Of a stretch of 47,418 nucleotides of DNA, positions 27,996 through 36,423 are shown piece by piece. Origin of the DNA: a virus; the IMG/VR virus record IMGVR_UViG_3300036790_000457, positions 1-47,418 of that record; one strand, written 5' to 3'. A model generated the notes under the pieces. That model searched no databases. It was not told where the DNA came from and was given only the letters and a program-made list of their open reading frames with translations. Numbering within the stretch: the first letter of the stretch is position 1; the number at the start of each line of letters is the position of its first letter. Position numbers and translations under genes: made by a program.

Positions 27996-28836
27996 TACCA
28001 AATACTCTTTCTACTGTTTGGTCATCCATGTCACCGGGGTCTTTAATCCCTGCAGGAAACTTAGCTGTCGTGGTCGTTATACGCCTAACCAAATGCTTGT
28101 GAATCTTCTCGCTCTGACGTTCCCCTTCTTCGTCAGCATCGAGAGCCAAGATCACCTTGTCGGCATAATCAACAAGAAGCTCCAGCTGTACATTTGACAC
28201 CATGGCCCCATAAGAGGACACCGCTGTCACTCCTACCGAAGCGAGACGCACGACATCAAGGGGAGACTCCACAAGCGCCACATGACCAGTCCCAATCCAA
28301 TCAAGACCAAAGAGCGTGAGCGACTTCTTCACTGTCGTGGGGAAGTTGTAAACGACTTCCTCTCTCTTCCACTGCCAGCCCCATAGATCTTCGGTGTCCG
28401 GAGCGATGATGGGGACTACCCATCCCTTGTCCCATTTGAGTCCGTACTGTTCAGCCGCTGCCTGACTGATCATGCGCTTTTTAAGGGCCCATTTCGGAGG
28501 AGGCCCGAAGTTCTCGTAACGCACCTGAATGATGTCGAAATCGAGTACAGGCTCTGGGACCGATTCCTCTTTAGGTGGATCCTTCTTCTTAACCTTCTTA
28601 GCTTTGCTCTCTCGCAGGAAAGCCTTGACGTCGATGGTGCCACCGATCTTCTCAACCAACATGTTGAGCGTGCCGCTCTCACCGCACTGATAACAAATCC
28701 ACAGTCCTGAGTCAGCGTTAATCGAAAATGATGGATGCGAGTCAGTGTGAAAAGGACAATGTGCAGAGATCTCCTTGCCACCAGCATTAGAAACTGTAAT
28801 CTGCAGCTCGGCTAGAACATCGAGGACGTCAGCCAT
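27895..28836 (-). CDS. DNA primase (zinc-binding plus TOPRIM)
   Basis: This is a 313-residue primase. HCPFHTDSHPSFSINADSG and CYQCGESGTLN form the CHC2 zinc finger. ALVESPLDVVRLASVG and VILALDADEEGERQ are the TOPRIM Glu and DxD motifs. KDPGDMDDQTVERVFGN normally marks the end of such proteins. The last 35 residues (after about 28000) are read in another frame across the start of the helicase and look unconserved. AGGAGTACG lies before the ATG. It works with the DnaB-like helicase upstream. Confidence 0.9.
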   Translation of the reverse strand: MADVLDVLAELQITVSNAGGKEISAHCPFHTDSHPSFSINADSGLWICYQCGESGTLNMLVEKIGGTIDVKAFLRESKAKKVKKKDPPKEESVPEPVLDFDIIQVRYENFGPPPKWALKKRMISQAAAEQYGLKWDKGWVVPIIAPDTEDLWGWQWKREEVVYNFPTTVKKSLTLFGLDWIGTGHVALVESPLDVVRLASVGVTAVSSYGAMVSNVQLELLVDYADKVILALDADEEGERQSEKIHKHLVRRITTTTAKFPAGIKDPGDMDDQTVERVFGNDLQRHASAISGGRHRHDARSRLSSSRPRDGAR

Positions 28837-28984
28837 TGGTCGTACTCCTCAAATACGTCTCGCAGCGAACGTCCCACTCGCTCCACGTCTCTGCTTTAGG
28901 GTCATCCCTTGGGGCCCCGGGTGGTCGCTCCCCATACATCCGAAGAAACAGTGCATCTTTCAAAAGTTGCTCAGCCTCAGTCAT
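28829..28984 (-). CDS. 51-residue protein between helicase and primase
   Basis: It fills a gap of about 140 nt. ATG 28984 overlaps the DnaB-like stop by 8 nt, and its TGA overlaps the primase start. MTEAEQLLKDALFLRMYGERPPGAP, then KAETWSEWDVRCETYLRS. The helical start and coupled position at both ends support a real gene. It may be a helicase-primase adaptor. Confidence 0.62.
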   Translation of the reverse strand: MTEAEQLLKDALFLRMYGERPPGAPRDDPKAETWSEWDVRCETYLRSTTNG

Positions 28985-30215
28985 CTTCTTCTCCTATCTC
29001 GACCTCTTCAAAACAGGACTCTTCCCAGTTACACGACACAGAGACTTCAGCGATGGGCACATTCCTACCGCCAGCGATGCGCACGGTCAACAGATTGGCG
29101 CCGGGCGTCTTCTCGACGCCGTAAAGAAGGTCGGCATCTTGGGCCCACGCACTCGTCCATCCAAAACTGTGCATGTTTACTTCGCCTCCCTTTCCCATCT
29201 TGGAGCTGAGTGCTTGAGTAGTGCCGACGAGTGGGATCTCGACACGCTGCGTCAATCGCTTGAGTCCACGAGAGATCGACGTAAACGCCTGAGTCGAAAA
29301 TGGATCAGCTCCCACCTCGTTGTCCATCAGGTAAACACCATCGACATATACGACGTCAGGGCGATGTTCCTCAATCTTGGCCGAAAGAGCTGAGATCGTT
29401 GTCATAGCCGAAATGTCAGAGGAGATGATGAAGTCCTCCATATTTTTACGGGCGGCCATGCCCTTTTTGAGCCGGAGCATGCTCTTGTCTTCCAAGCGGC
29501 CACGTAAAAGGTGAGAGGCGTTAATGCCTGTCGTCATAGCGTCATAACGTGAGGTCTGCTCCTCCTCGGACATCTCAAAGGACAAGAAGAGAACCTTGTG
29601 TCCGTACGACTGTGCAGCAATCGCTGACTTCATCAGCATGAAGGATTTGCCCTGCTTTTGAGCGCCACCGAAGAGAATGAACTGCTGCGCTGTGTAACCG
29701 CCCGTAATCTCGTCAAAAGTAGTAAAGCCTGTAGGAACCCCGATTAGCTCACCTGAACTCTTACGCCGATCCTCATAGCGGCTGTAGCGGCTTTTGATGT
29801 GCTCGTGATGGACAACGTTTACATCAGAGAGGATGCCTGTTTCTCGACCGAGGGCCAGGAGAACTTCAGAGAGCTTGCCTTGAGCAGCTTTGGTATCGCC
29901 ATGTTTCTCGATCTCTTCGTTGGCGTCGATGATCGAATCGATGAGGATGGCACGTTTACGGATCTCTCGGAACTGATCGGTGTAATAGTCATACGGTTCA
30001 TCGGCGTAGACCATTTTGAAGTTGGGGAACTCATTTTTAAGCGCAACCTCAGTGGGCACCTCGCTGTAGCGCTGGTAATAGTCCAACATCCACTTGTAAA
30101 CGGCACGATGGTCCTTGTCCTCAAACCAATCCACACGTATGCCGCTGCGCATGGCCGTGGTGAGATCGTTATCGTCAATGATTTTGCAAATGAGTGCCCG
30201 AGCAATGTCAGCCAT
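28977..30215 (-). CDS. DnaB-like replicative helicase
   Basis: This is a 412-residue protein from ATG 30215 (TAATG coupling). The N-terminal domain is about 1-150. GVPTGFTTFDEITGGYTAQQ leads to FGGAQKQGKSFMLMK, the Walker A. VLFLSFEMSEEEQ and PDVVYVDGVYLMDNE are the H1a and Walker B regions, and GTTQALSSK the H3/sensor region. An acidic C-terminus follows. The invariant GKT/S reads GKS. Adjacent genes give the loader, primase and a small adaptor. Confidence 0.9.
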   Translation of the reverse strand: MADIARALICKIIDDNDLTTAMRSGIRVDWFEDKDHRAVYKWMLDYYQRYSEVPTEVALKNEFPNFKMVYADEPYDYYTDQFREIRKRAILIDSIIDANEEIEKHGDTKAAQGKLSEVLLALGRETGILSDVNVVHHEHIKSRYSRYEDRRKSSGELIGVPTGFTTFDEITGGYTAQQFILFGGAQKQGKSFMLMKSAIAAQSYGHKVLFLSFEMSEEEQTSRYDAMTTGINASHLLRGRLEDKSMLRLKKGMAARKNMEDFIISSDISAMTTISALSAKIEEHRPDVVYVDGVYLMDNEVGADPFSTQAFTSISRGLKRLTQRVEIPLVGTTQALSSKMGKGGEVNMHSFGWTSAWAQDADLLYGVEKTPGANLLTVRIAGGRNVPIAEVSVSCNWEESCFEEVEIGEEDD

Positions 30216-30634
30216 TACCACTGACCCTTGTTGAACTCCCGACACTTCCAGCCGTAGCCATTACGGTGTGCCGGATCAGGATCGAAGACGGCGCTCACTT
30301 CTGTATCTATAGCAATGTGCTGTGACAGACCCTGGTACGTTCCTCGTCGGATTCCTCGCACAGGAATGTCGAAGTTCCACAGCTCATCGAGAAGGACGTC
30401 AGCAAATCCTTTGGGCCGCCACGTAATGACGTCAATCGGCACATCTCGACCCATGAGCTGCACCATATAATCGCACACAGTGATGTCCATGGACCAGGCT
30501 GAAAGGGCGGTCTCCCACTGGTGGAGACGCAGCGCAAGGCTCTCAGCCCGTTTACGTTGGAGCTGCCCGATTAATCCTTCAAAGACGAAGCAGGTAGCCG
30601 TTCTGTTCTCAATGCCCAGTTCCCCCCGCTCCAT
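30215..30634 (-). CDS. Conserved-looking phage protein, function unknown
   Basis: This is a 139-residue protein. ATCFVFEGLIGQLQRKRAESLALRLHQWETAL, then DVITWRPKGFADVLLDELWNFDIPVRGI and ISQHIA-like/VSAVFDPDPAHRNGYGWKCREF. The mix of a helical half and a DxD-containing end is seen in small phage proteins next to replicative helicases. No catalytic motif is certain. It lies between loader and helicase. Confidence 0.7.
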   Translation of the reverse strand: MERGELGIENRTATCFVFEGLIGQLQRKRAESLALRLHQWETALSAWSMDITVCDYMVQLMGRDVPIDVITWRPKGFADVLLDELWNFDIPVRGIRRGTYQGLSQHIAIDTEVSAVFDPDPAHRNGYGWKCREFNKGQW

Positions 30635-30640
30635 GGGGGC

Positions 30641-31291
30641 TCAGAAGAAGCTAAGGACGAGTGACGACCGTTCGATAATGGATCGCATGGAGTCTGAGTA
30701 CTGTTTTCCCCAGCGGTTAATCGGTACATTTGAAGTGTAAATAGTTGCAAGGCCGTTGTTGTGCCGAGTGCGGACCAGGAGATCGAACACATCCTCGGCG
30801 AAGTTTGATAATGTGCGATGCTCTTTACCCACATCATCGATTACGAGAGTTTTCACACGGGTCTTCAAATCCTGCAAGAACTGATCAAGCTCCAAATACT
30901 CTTCTGGCTCAACAAGCCCCTTCATCACCAGCTCGTGAAGTTTAAAAGATCTGATCTGCATCTCGATCAGCTCGGCGAGTTGGATGAAGTAAACCGGCCA
31001 TTTCCGTTGGAGGAGCACTGTCATTGCTGAGGGCTCGACTCTGTCTGGATCTCCTCGTGTCAGCCCCAGACTCTTCTGTTCCTCATTAAGAAGAGCCGAA
31101 GCCAGCATGGTCTTGCCAATGCCGGGGATGCCTTCAAGGAGGAGTCCCGGCCGTCGTGCACTTGGATACCAGTTCTCGATCTGATGGAGGATCTTCTTAT
31201 TACCCCGCCGCCGGGTTATGTCGTAATCCTCAAGGAGAGTGTCTTGGAATGATGCAGGAATATTCGTGTTGATCAGAACGAGATCAGCCAC
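30641..31291 (-). CDS. DnaC-like AAA+ helicase loader
   Basis: This is a 216-residue AAA+ ATPase. RPGLLLEGIPGIGKTMLASALL is the Walker A region, TLVIDDVGKEH the Walker B. YTSNVPINRWG is the sensor 1 and DSMRSIIERSS the arginine-finger/sensor 2 part. Size and fold match phage helicase loaders of DnaC/DnaI type. First gene after the regulatory region at 31292-31509. Confidence 0.87.
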   Translation of the reverse strand: MADLVLINTNIPASFQDTLLEDYDITRRRGNKKILHQIENWYPSARRPGLLLEGIPGIGKTMLASALLNEEQKSLGLTRGDPDRVEPSAMTVLLQRKWPVYFIQLAELIEMQIRSFKLHELVMKGLVEPEEYLELDQFLQDLKTRVKTLVIDDVGKEHRTLSNFAEDVFDLLVRTRHNNGLATIYTSNVPINRWGKQYSDSMRSIIERSSLVLSFF

Positions 31292-31509
31292 TAAGTCGCC
31301 TCACTTAAAAATGGGCGCAAGAGTTACAGGCCTAGGCCATGTAGCAGTTGTGCAGGGATTCGATTTTCACGGTGAAAGGTTCACCGAAGAGTCACGACCG
31401 TAGTGCTGTTGTGACTACGCCGTCAAGGCGTTTGAGAGTGGAGAGTGCCGGTCACGGGTGCGCAACCCCACCGGCTCTGCACAAGGGTGCAGCTTCGCCT
31501 GCAGCTGCT
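31292..31509 (-). promoter_or_regulatory. Regulatory intergenic region with hairpins and a candidate promoter
   Basis: No coding frame is seen. Hairpins: GGTGAA-AGG-TTCACC (about 31369-31383), AGTCACGAC/GTTGTGACT (31390-31416), ACGCC-GTCAA-GGCGT (31417-31431). A minus-strand promoter candidate is TTGACG (31421-31426), 18 nt, TACGGT (31397-31402), leaving a leader of about 100 nt to the loader gene. The hairpins overlap the promoter, so termination of the upstream gene and initiation may be interlocked. Confidence 0.55.
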
Positions 31510-32946
31510 CTACAGCAGCGACTCAGCGAGTTCAGTGAAGGCCTTGGACGACTTGAGGGCCGCCCGCAGCAGAGCCTTGTCGACGTGTCCATTAGAGGAC
31601 GCTGCGGTACGAGCGGGCACACGAGTGGTCGTTGCCTTCTTCGCAGCAGGCGCCTTCTTGGCGGCCGTGCTCTTCTTTGCCGGAGCCTTCTTGGCGGTGG
31701 CCGTGCGCTTCGCAGGCGCTGCCTTCTTGGTCGTCTTCTTCGCTGCAGGCTTCTTGACCCGAGCGCTCTTGACGAGCCCGCCTTCGATGGCCTCCATCAC
31801 CTTGCGTGCCATGATGGGCACCTTTTGACCACGCCCGGGGTAAACGTCGTACTCAGCACACGTCTCGTAAAACGCATCCTTGTCTCTTTCGCCGAGCTTG
31901 ATAAGGCTCTCCTCTGTCAACTTCTTATTTGCAGGCACTGTTGTTCTCTCCTCTTCGGCATCGGACTCTTCGTCGTCAACCTCGTCACTGTCGTCGCCGA
32001 CCTCTTCGGCGTCGTCCCCCTCTTCTTCCTCGGTGTCGTCGTCCTCTTCGTCAACGACCTCCTCGGTAAGATCCTCTTCGTCGGCTTCCTCTTCGTCACC
32101 CTCTTCAAGAGTGGTGTCAAAGAAACCGTCCTCATCTTCTGCGCCGCCGGACTCCTCTTCGCCGGACTCCTCTTCGTCGTCATACTCTTGACTCTCGTCA
32201 ACAGGTGCCAGCAAATCAGCGACTTCAGCCCAAGTACCATACGCATCAGGATCGATACCTTCAGCCTTGGCTAGATCAACCAGTTCGACTTGAGCATCCT
32301 CATCGCCGCCATCAGCTGCAGTTCCCAAAGCGACGTAATCGATCTCATCCTCTTCCTCGCCGTCCTCATCGATGGGCTCCTCTTCCAGTTCCTCGTCCTC
32401 GGACTCCTCATCGAACTCTTCGTTCTCTTCGTCTTCGACCACATGCATGTCGGGCTGTTCCTCCTCGTCGGGGTTTTCCATTAGTACTTCATCGAGACCA
32501 TGAAGCAGGGAGCGTACCTTAATCCCCATTCCGACCGCTGTCACTAATGCCGTGTATGCAGCATCATCGGTAGCCGGATCAGCGACGAGGATTAGACGAG
32601 TGTCATCCCAAACAGAAAGAGCGCTGATCATCCCCTTTGCCAAAGAGGAGCCAGCGCTCAATGAATAGAGATTTCCTTCAGCATCTGCACGATAAGGCGC
32701 AATCTCAGGGCCAGAAAAATCTGGTCCTACAAAGCCGATTTGATAGCCCGACGTTGCGCAGTAATCAGCAAGGTCAGACATCGTTTCAGTGAAGGGTTCA
32801 GTGGGAAGGATAAAGCGGATCTTGGCAGTCTTGTTGTCTCGCTTGTAAGCCGCTATGAGATCTGCCAAAAGGGCCCGAGCATTGTCACGGTGCACTGGCT
32901 CATTTCCAATGAACCCAAGTGCAAAAGACATTCCTGCATCGGCCAT
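31510..32946 (-). CDS. Rossmann-like protein with long acidic region and H1-like basic tail
   Basis: This is a 478-residue protein. Residues 1-165 form an alpha/beta domain (SFALGFIGNEPVHRDNARALL; IRFILPTEPFTETM; DDTRLILVADPATDDAAYTAL), reminiscent of SLOG/Rossmann nucleotide-binding folds. Residues about 170-330 are mostly Glu and Asp. KKLTEESLIKLGERDKDAFYETC follows as a short helical unit. VKKPAAKKTTKKAAPAKR-type repeats then form a histone H1-like tail before a final helix. The design mirrors the 23699 protein. It could bind nucleoid DNA or host proteins. Function unknown. Confidence 0.78.
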   Translation of the reverse strand: MADAGMSFALGFIGNEPVHRDNARALLADLIAAYKRDNKTAKIRFILPTEPFTETMSDLADYCATSGYQIGFVGPDFSGPEIAPYRADAEGNLYSLSAGSSLAKGMISALSVWDDTRLILVADPATDDAAYTALVTAVGMGIKVRSLLHGLDEVLMENPDEEEQPDMHVVEDEENEEFDEESEDEELEEEPIDEDGEEEDEIDYVALGTAADGGDEDAQVELVDLAKAEGIDPDAYGTWAEVADLLAPVDESQEYDDEEESGEEESGGAEDEDGFFDTTLEEGDEEEADEEDLTEEVVDEEDDDTEEEEGDDAEEVGDDSDEVDDEESDAEEERTTVPANKKLTEESLIKLGERDKDAFYETCAEYDVYPGRGQKVPIMARKVMEAIEGGLVKSARVKKPAAKKTTKKAAPAKRTATAKKAPAKKSTAAKKAPAAKKATTTRVPARTAASSNGHVDKALLRAALKSSKAFTELAESLL

Positions 32947-32980
32947 TACGTCAGTTCCCTCTTTCCTCTCGATCTTGAGC

Positions 32981-33026
32981 GAGGCCGGGGAGAGGGCTCC
33001 ACTACTTCCCTCTCCCCACTGGCCTC
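32981..33026 (-). terminator. Terminator-like hairpin after the tail operon
   Basis: GAGGCC (32981-32986) pairs with GGCCTC (33021-33026), and GGGGAGAGGG (32987-32996) with CCCTCTCCCC (33008-33017), about 16 bp with a small bulge. It lies in the 175-nt gap between tail and replication modules. No clean T-run. The core GGAGAGGG repeats that of the 25758 terminator. Confidence 0.6.
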
Positions 33027-33121
33027 ATCTCCACCTCTGATCTGGTGCAGTTGAATCCCTGCGAAGGCCCGATCCACCCAGATGCAGCGGCACTCACCCT
33101 AATACCCAAAAACCCAGCCAG

Positions 33122-33403
33122 TCAACGTCGGGGCCTCTTGATGACCACCCAAAGGGCACAAACATCTCCGGCCGCTCTGAGAAGCTTGGCAAATCGATGC
33201 ACCAGAATGGAGAGCCCAGCCCCAGCTAAACCGTAAACACCCAGGTCAATGGGATGTTTAGGAGCATAGAGGGCGGCAGCCACTCCAAATGAGCCCAAAA
33301 CAGCCAGCCAAAGCTTTAGACCAGCCGTGCCGGGGCGCACGAGAACCAGCCTCACAAGATAGGAGAAGACAAAACCACCAAAACCACAGAGCAACAGCGA
33401 CAT
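33122..33403 (-). CDS. Small membrane protein, holin-like
   Basis: This is a 93-residue protein with two to three membrane segments: SLLLCGFGGFVFSYLVRLVL, LWLAVLGSFGVAAALYA and VYGLAGAGLSILVH. It ends in a basic tail (VIKRPRR). Last gene of the tail operon, a common place for a holin. Lysis role inferred. Confidence 0.66.
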   Translation of the reverse strand: MSLLLCGFGGFVFSYLVRLVLVRPGTAGLKLWLAVLGSFGVAAALYAPKHPIDLGVYGLAGAGLSILVHRFAKLLRAAGDVCALWVVIKRPRR

Positions 33404-33417
33404 GGCGGCTTACCCTA

Positions 33418-36417
33418 TCAAAGGATGTCGCTCACATTGCTGAAGGCCGAGGGCCCCGTAACCAGGCTGAAGGTGCTTCCGATCGGGATATATTCAGGCA
33501 TTGCCTCGACCAGTCGAGCCAACTTTATTTCCAGGTTCGGATAGTAATCCGAAGCGGACTCATTAGGTGTCCCTTCCCAGAAGTAATCGGTCGTATCTTC
33601 GCCGTTGGCATCGAAATAGGGCCCTAGAGCAGGGGAAGACTCAATCAAATATCCGGTGACATAGTGCTTTTCGCCCGTAGTGAGTGCTGAAGCAAATACA
33701 CCCACATTCATTGTCGTCGCACCAACAGGAGCGGCAATATCTATAATAGAGCCACGATTGAACTGACCGAGAGTTTCAGTAAGCGAACCAATGAACTGTG
33801 TGCCGTTATTGAACGTGACCTCAAACTCAAAAGTTCTCGCTGAAGCGCCGGTACCGGGCATCATGTAAACAGAGACGGTATAGAACGCTGTCGTCGTTGC
33901 TGTGCTCACAGCTTCTAAAGCAATGGGAGTATTGAAATCAAACCCAAAGTTTCCAGAAGTGGTGTTCGCACCCACCAACCACCCTGCTGAAATCCCCGAA
34001 GGCCAAGGAAGAGTAAGAGACGTCGACACTGACAGTGTGCCACCGCCACCACTTTGAGTGTTAACGACCCCGTACGTTCCTCCTAGAGCACCAGGATTAG
34101 GCATCAGATTCTGTCGCAACGGAAACAGATTGATCTTAATGTCCCTCGGAGGTTCCCATGCAATAAGGCTGGCGTTGATCTGTACAAGCTCAGCATCCAT
34201 AAGATGAAGATCACCACTCAACGCTCCCGTTGATTTCACAGTGCGCCCAAAAGTGTATGCCCCCGCCGGAGGTGTTCCTGTTACATATGCTCTTACCCAT
34301 GTATCAGCGATTTCTGTAACTGAAGATCCGGTTGTCGATGAAATAAAGTTCCCACTAAGGCCGTACCAGTCCATCTGCATCTCAAAAGATCGAAGCGTTG
34401 GTGTGGTCTGCTGAACAGGCATGAAATAAGCCGAAACTGTGTAATCATTAGTAAGTGGCACAACAGGGATGCCGAGATTTTGAGCATTGGCCGCCGTGCA
34501 AGTCGTAATCTGAACTGGCACCGTACCAACAGAGCCCCAGAACCAGCTGGAGTAGCCGATTTGAAAATAGAAAATGCCAGACTCAGAAGCCAAATAAGCC
34601 ATGAGAACCCAAGGGCTCGCTGGAGGGTTCACAGAATAAGTAAGTTCAGTCCACGTTGTGCCATTCCACGACCAAGTGTCATCCCAAAGAGTGTTGGGCG
34701 TTCCCAGGGTGAACCCACCGAAAAGGAGCATTACTCCGGCGGAAGCATCGTAAACAATGGGAGCCTCGGTTTGCCAATATCTCGCTGGTGGACTTGTCGC
34801 AGGGAAGAGTTCAGTCCACGTTGTGCCATTCCACGACCAAGTGTCACCGTAGTTGGTGAAGGTGCCATTTATGTCGGTATACCCACCGAACATAATGATG
34901 GTTCCTGTAGCGCCGTCATAGCCCATTGCGCAGCCATATCTCCCTGGTGGACTTGTCGCAGGGAAGAGTTCAGTCCACGTTGTGCCATTCCACGACCAAG
35001 TGTCATTACCGAACGAGTTTGTATTCCACAAAATCATGACATTGTTTGCAGAGTCATAAACCATTCCACCAGGCTGTCCTGCTGGTGGACTTGTCGCAGG
35101 GAAGAGTTCAGTCCACGTTGTGCCATTCCACGACCAAGTGTCATTCAGCACCGATGTTGCATTAGACCCTGACTGAAGAATCCAGGTCGAACTCGCTGGA
35201 TCATAGGCCAAAACTGGATCCAATCGACCAGGAGGACTCGTCGCAGGAGAGTGTTGAGTCCAACTCGTGCCGTTAAACGTCCAAGTTTGTGAGCTGTAAG
35301 ACCCCAACGAATAGCCTGAGTAAAGAAGAATCGTAGTCGGTGAAGAAGCGATAAACGTTTGAACACCGGTCTCAGGACTGGTTGCTGGAAAAGTTTGTGT
35401 CCATTCCAGTGCGGTGGAGAGAGATGTAAACTCCAACACATTTTCGTTGTTTACAGGCAAATACCCTTCGACATCGAGAGCCGTGTTTAAAGATGTTGCC
35501 GTCGGATTTCCCTGAATCGGCTGATAAGCAGTATGGGGTGGTGTTACTCCATACATACTTGCCGGAATGGTCTTTAGAGAAGTAGCCGTATTACCTGGCA
35601 CCCAATGTCCAACTGACAAATCAAATGCAGAATCATCGAGCTGAATCTCAAGATTATTACCAAACGACGTCTTGGCTCCAAACCCCGAGAAGGCAGATGC
35701 AGCCGCTGCAATGCCACCAGGAGTGCCTCGTTGCTTATAGAGAGCCACGGCGTTCTTCACAAGCACACGAGAACGGGTCATGCCCAGCTCGGGCTCGTAC
35801 GTCACTCCATACGTTGCACCGAGATCGGGGAGAAGAGCACCCGAAATGTAATCAGCGCTCGTGAGTGTCGTCATGGTCTCAATCTCAGAACGCATCCAAT
35901 CCATCTCATAGCCGAGGAGGTTTAGGAATCGCTCCAAAGGCCCTTCAGGTTGCGCCGTCGTCGCAAGGTCACCATCGAGCCACATGTAAAAATCAGGAGT
36001 CCATGATTGAAAGGTCTGACCAAATCCCCAATCAGTGAGCACGAGCCCCTGTGCTGAGCCCGCCAATGTGGATGCCAGGATTTGCGGCGTTGCCTGTTCG
36101 ACCAATGTAACGAAGAGGGCATAGTAATAAAACCGCCCAGCTTGGAGATCGGTATCAACGTACTGAGCAGAAAAATACGGTGTCGCAGATTCCCCTTCAC
36201 TCAACAACACTGTTCCATCAGTTTCGCTAACAGGGATCCCATATGCTGATCGAACAAGCACCTGTCCGATTACTCCGGGGACAGGCGTCCAGTTAACCTC
36301 CAATGCGTTGTAATCGATGGGAGTGACGCTGATATTCGTGTACGCCGAAACAATGGGTGGAGTCCCAAAAACCGTTATCCCAAATACAGCATTACCTAGT
36401 GGCGCATAGTTAGCCAT
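33418..36417 (-). CDS. gpI-like tail fibre with Kelch-type propeller
   Basis: This is a 999-residue receptor-binding-type protein. Residues 1-120 include a fibronectin-III-like part (TPIDYNALEVNWTPVPG). Residues about 150-260 (FLNLLGYEMDWMRSEIETM; LVKNAVALYKQRGTPGGI) match the phage tail protein I/gpI family that docks fibres on the baseplate. Residues about 325-630 hold Kelch-like blades, each with DTWSWNGTTWTELFPATSPP. Two jelly-roll-like domains follow (TVSAYFMPVQQT; YTVSVYMMPGTGASARTF), then a C-terminal WEGTPNESASDYYPN end. The blades are near-identical in DNA (see repeat). It probably decides host range. Confidence 0.85.
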   Translation of the reverse strand: MANYAPLGNAVFGITVFGTPPIVSAYTNISVTPIDYNALEVNWTPVPGVIGQVLVRSAYGIPVSETDGTVLLSEGESATPYFSAQYVDTDLQAGRFYYYALFVTLVEQATPQILASTLAGSAQGLVLTDWGFGQTFQSWTPDFYMWLDGDLATTAQPEGPLERFLNLLGYEMDWMRSEIETMTTLTSADYISGALLPDLGATYGVTYEPELGMTRSRVLVKNAVALYKQRGTPGGIAAAASAFSGFGAKTSFGNNLEIQLDDSAFDLSVGHWVPGNTATSLKTIPASMYGVTPPHTAYQPIQGNPTATSLNTALDVEGYLPVNNENVLEFTSLSTALEWTQTFPATSPETGVQTFIASSPTTILLYSGYSLGSYSSQTWTFNGTSWTQHSPATSPPGRLDPVLAYDPASSTWILQSGSNATSVLNDTWSWNGTTWTELFPATSPPAGQPGGMVYDSANNVMILWNTNSFGNDTWSWNGTTWTELFPATSPPGRYGCAMGYDGATGTIIMFGGYTDINGTFTNYGDTWSWNGTTWTELFPATSPPARYWQTEAPIVYDASAGVMLLFGGFTLGTPNTLWDDTWSWNGTTWTELTYSVNPPASPWVLMAYLASESGIFYFQIGYSSWFWGSVGTVPVQITTCTAANAQNLGIPVVPLTNDYTVSAYFMPVQQTTPTLRSFEMQMDWYGLSGNFISSTTGSSVTEIADTWVRAYVTGTPPAGAYTFGRTVKSTGALSGDLHLMDAELVQINASLIAWEPPRDIKINLFPLRQNLMPNPGALGGTYGVVNTQSGGGGTLSVSTSLTLPWPSGISAGWLVGANTTSGNFGFDFNTPIALEAVSTATTTAFYTVSVYMMPGTGASARTFEFEVTFNNGTQFIGSLTETLGQFNRGSIIDIAAPVGATTMNVGVFASALTTGEKHYVTGYLIESSPALGPYFDANGEDTTDYFWEGTPNESASDYYPNLEIKLARLVEAMPEYIPIGSTFSLVTGPSAFSNVSDIL
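34643..35142 (-). repeat. Four near-identical Kelch-blade DNA repeats
   Basis: The plus-strand block beginning near GTTCAGTCCACGTTGTGCC recurs at about 34643-34680, 34786-34845, 34944-35004 and 35081-35142, the last three extended by an identical GGTGGACTTGTCGCAGGGAA lead-in. Diverged copies follow near 35230 and 35376. Spacing is about 140-160 nt, one per propeller blade. Confidence 0.88.
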
Positions 36418-36423
36418 GAGCGT

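Noticed and set aside
31340-31380. T-loop-like AATCGAATCCC on the minus strand, suggesting a tRNA
   Set aside because: No pairing T stem, D arm or acceptor stem could be built around it.
34643-35142. CRISPR-like spaced repeats
   Set aside because: They are in frame within the tail fibre and encode Kelch blades; spacing and repeat length do not fit CRISPR.
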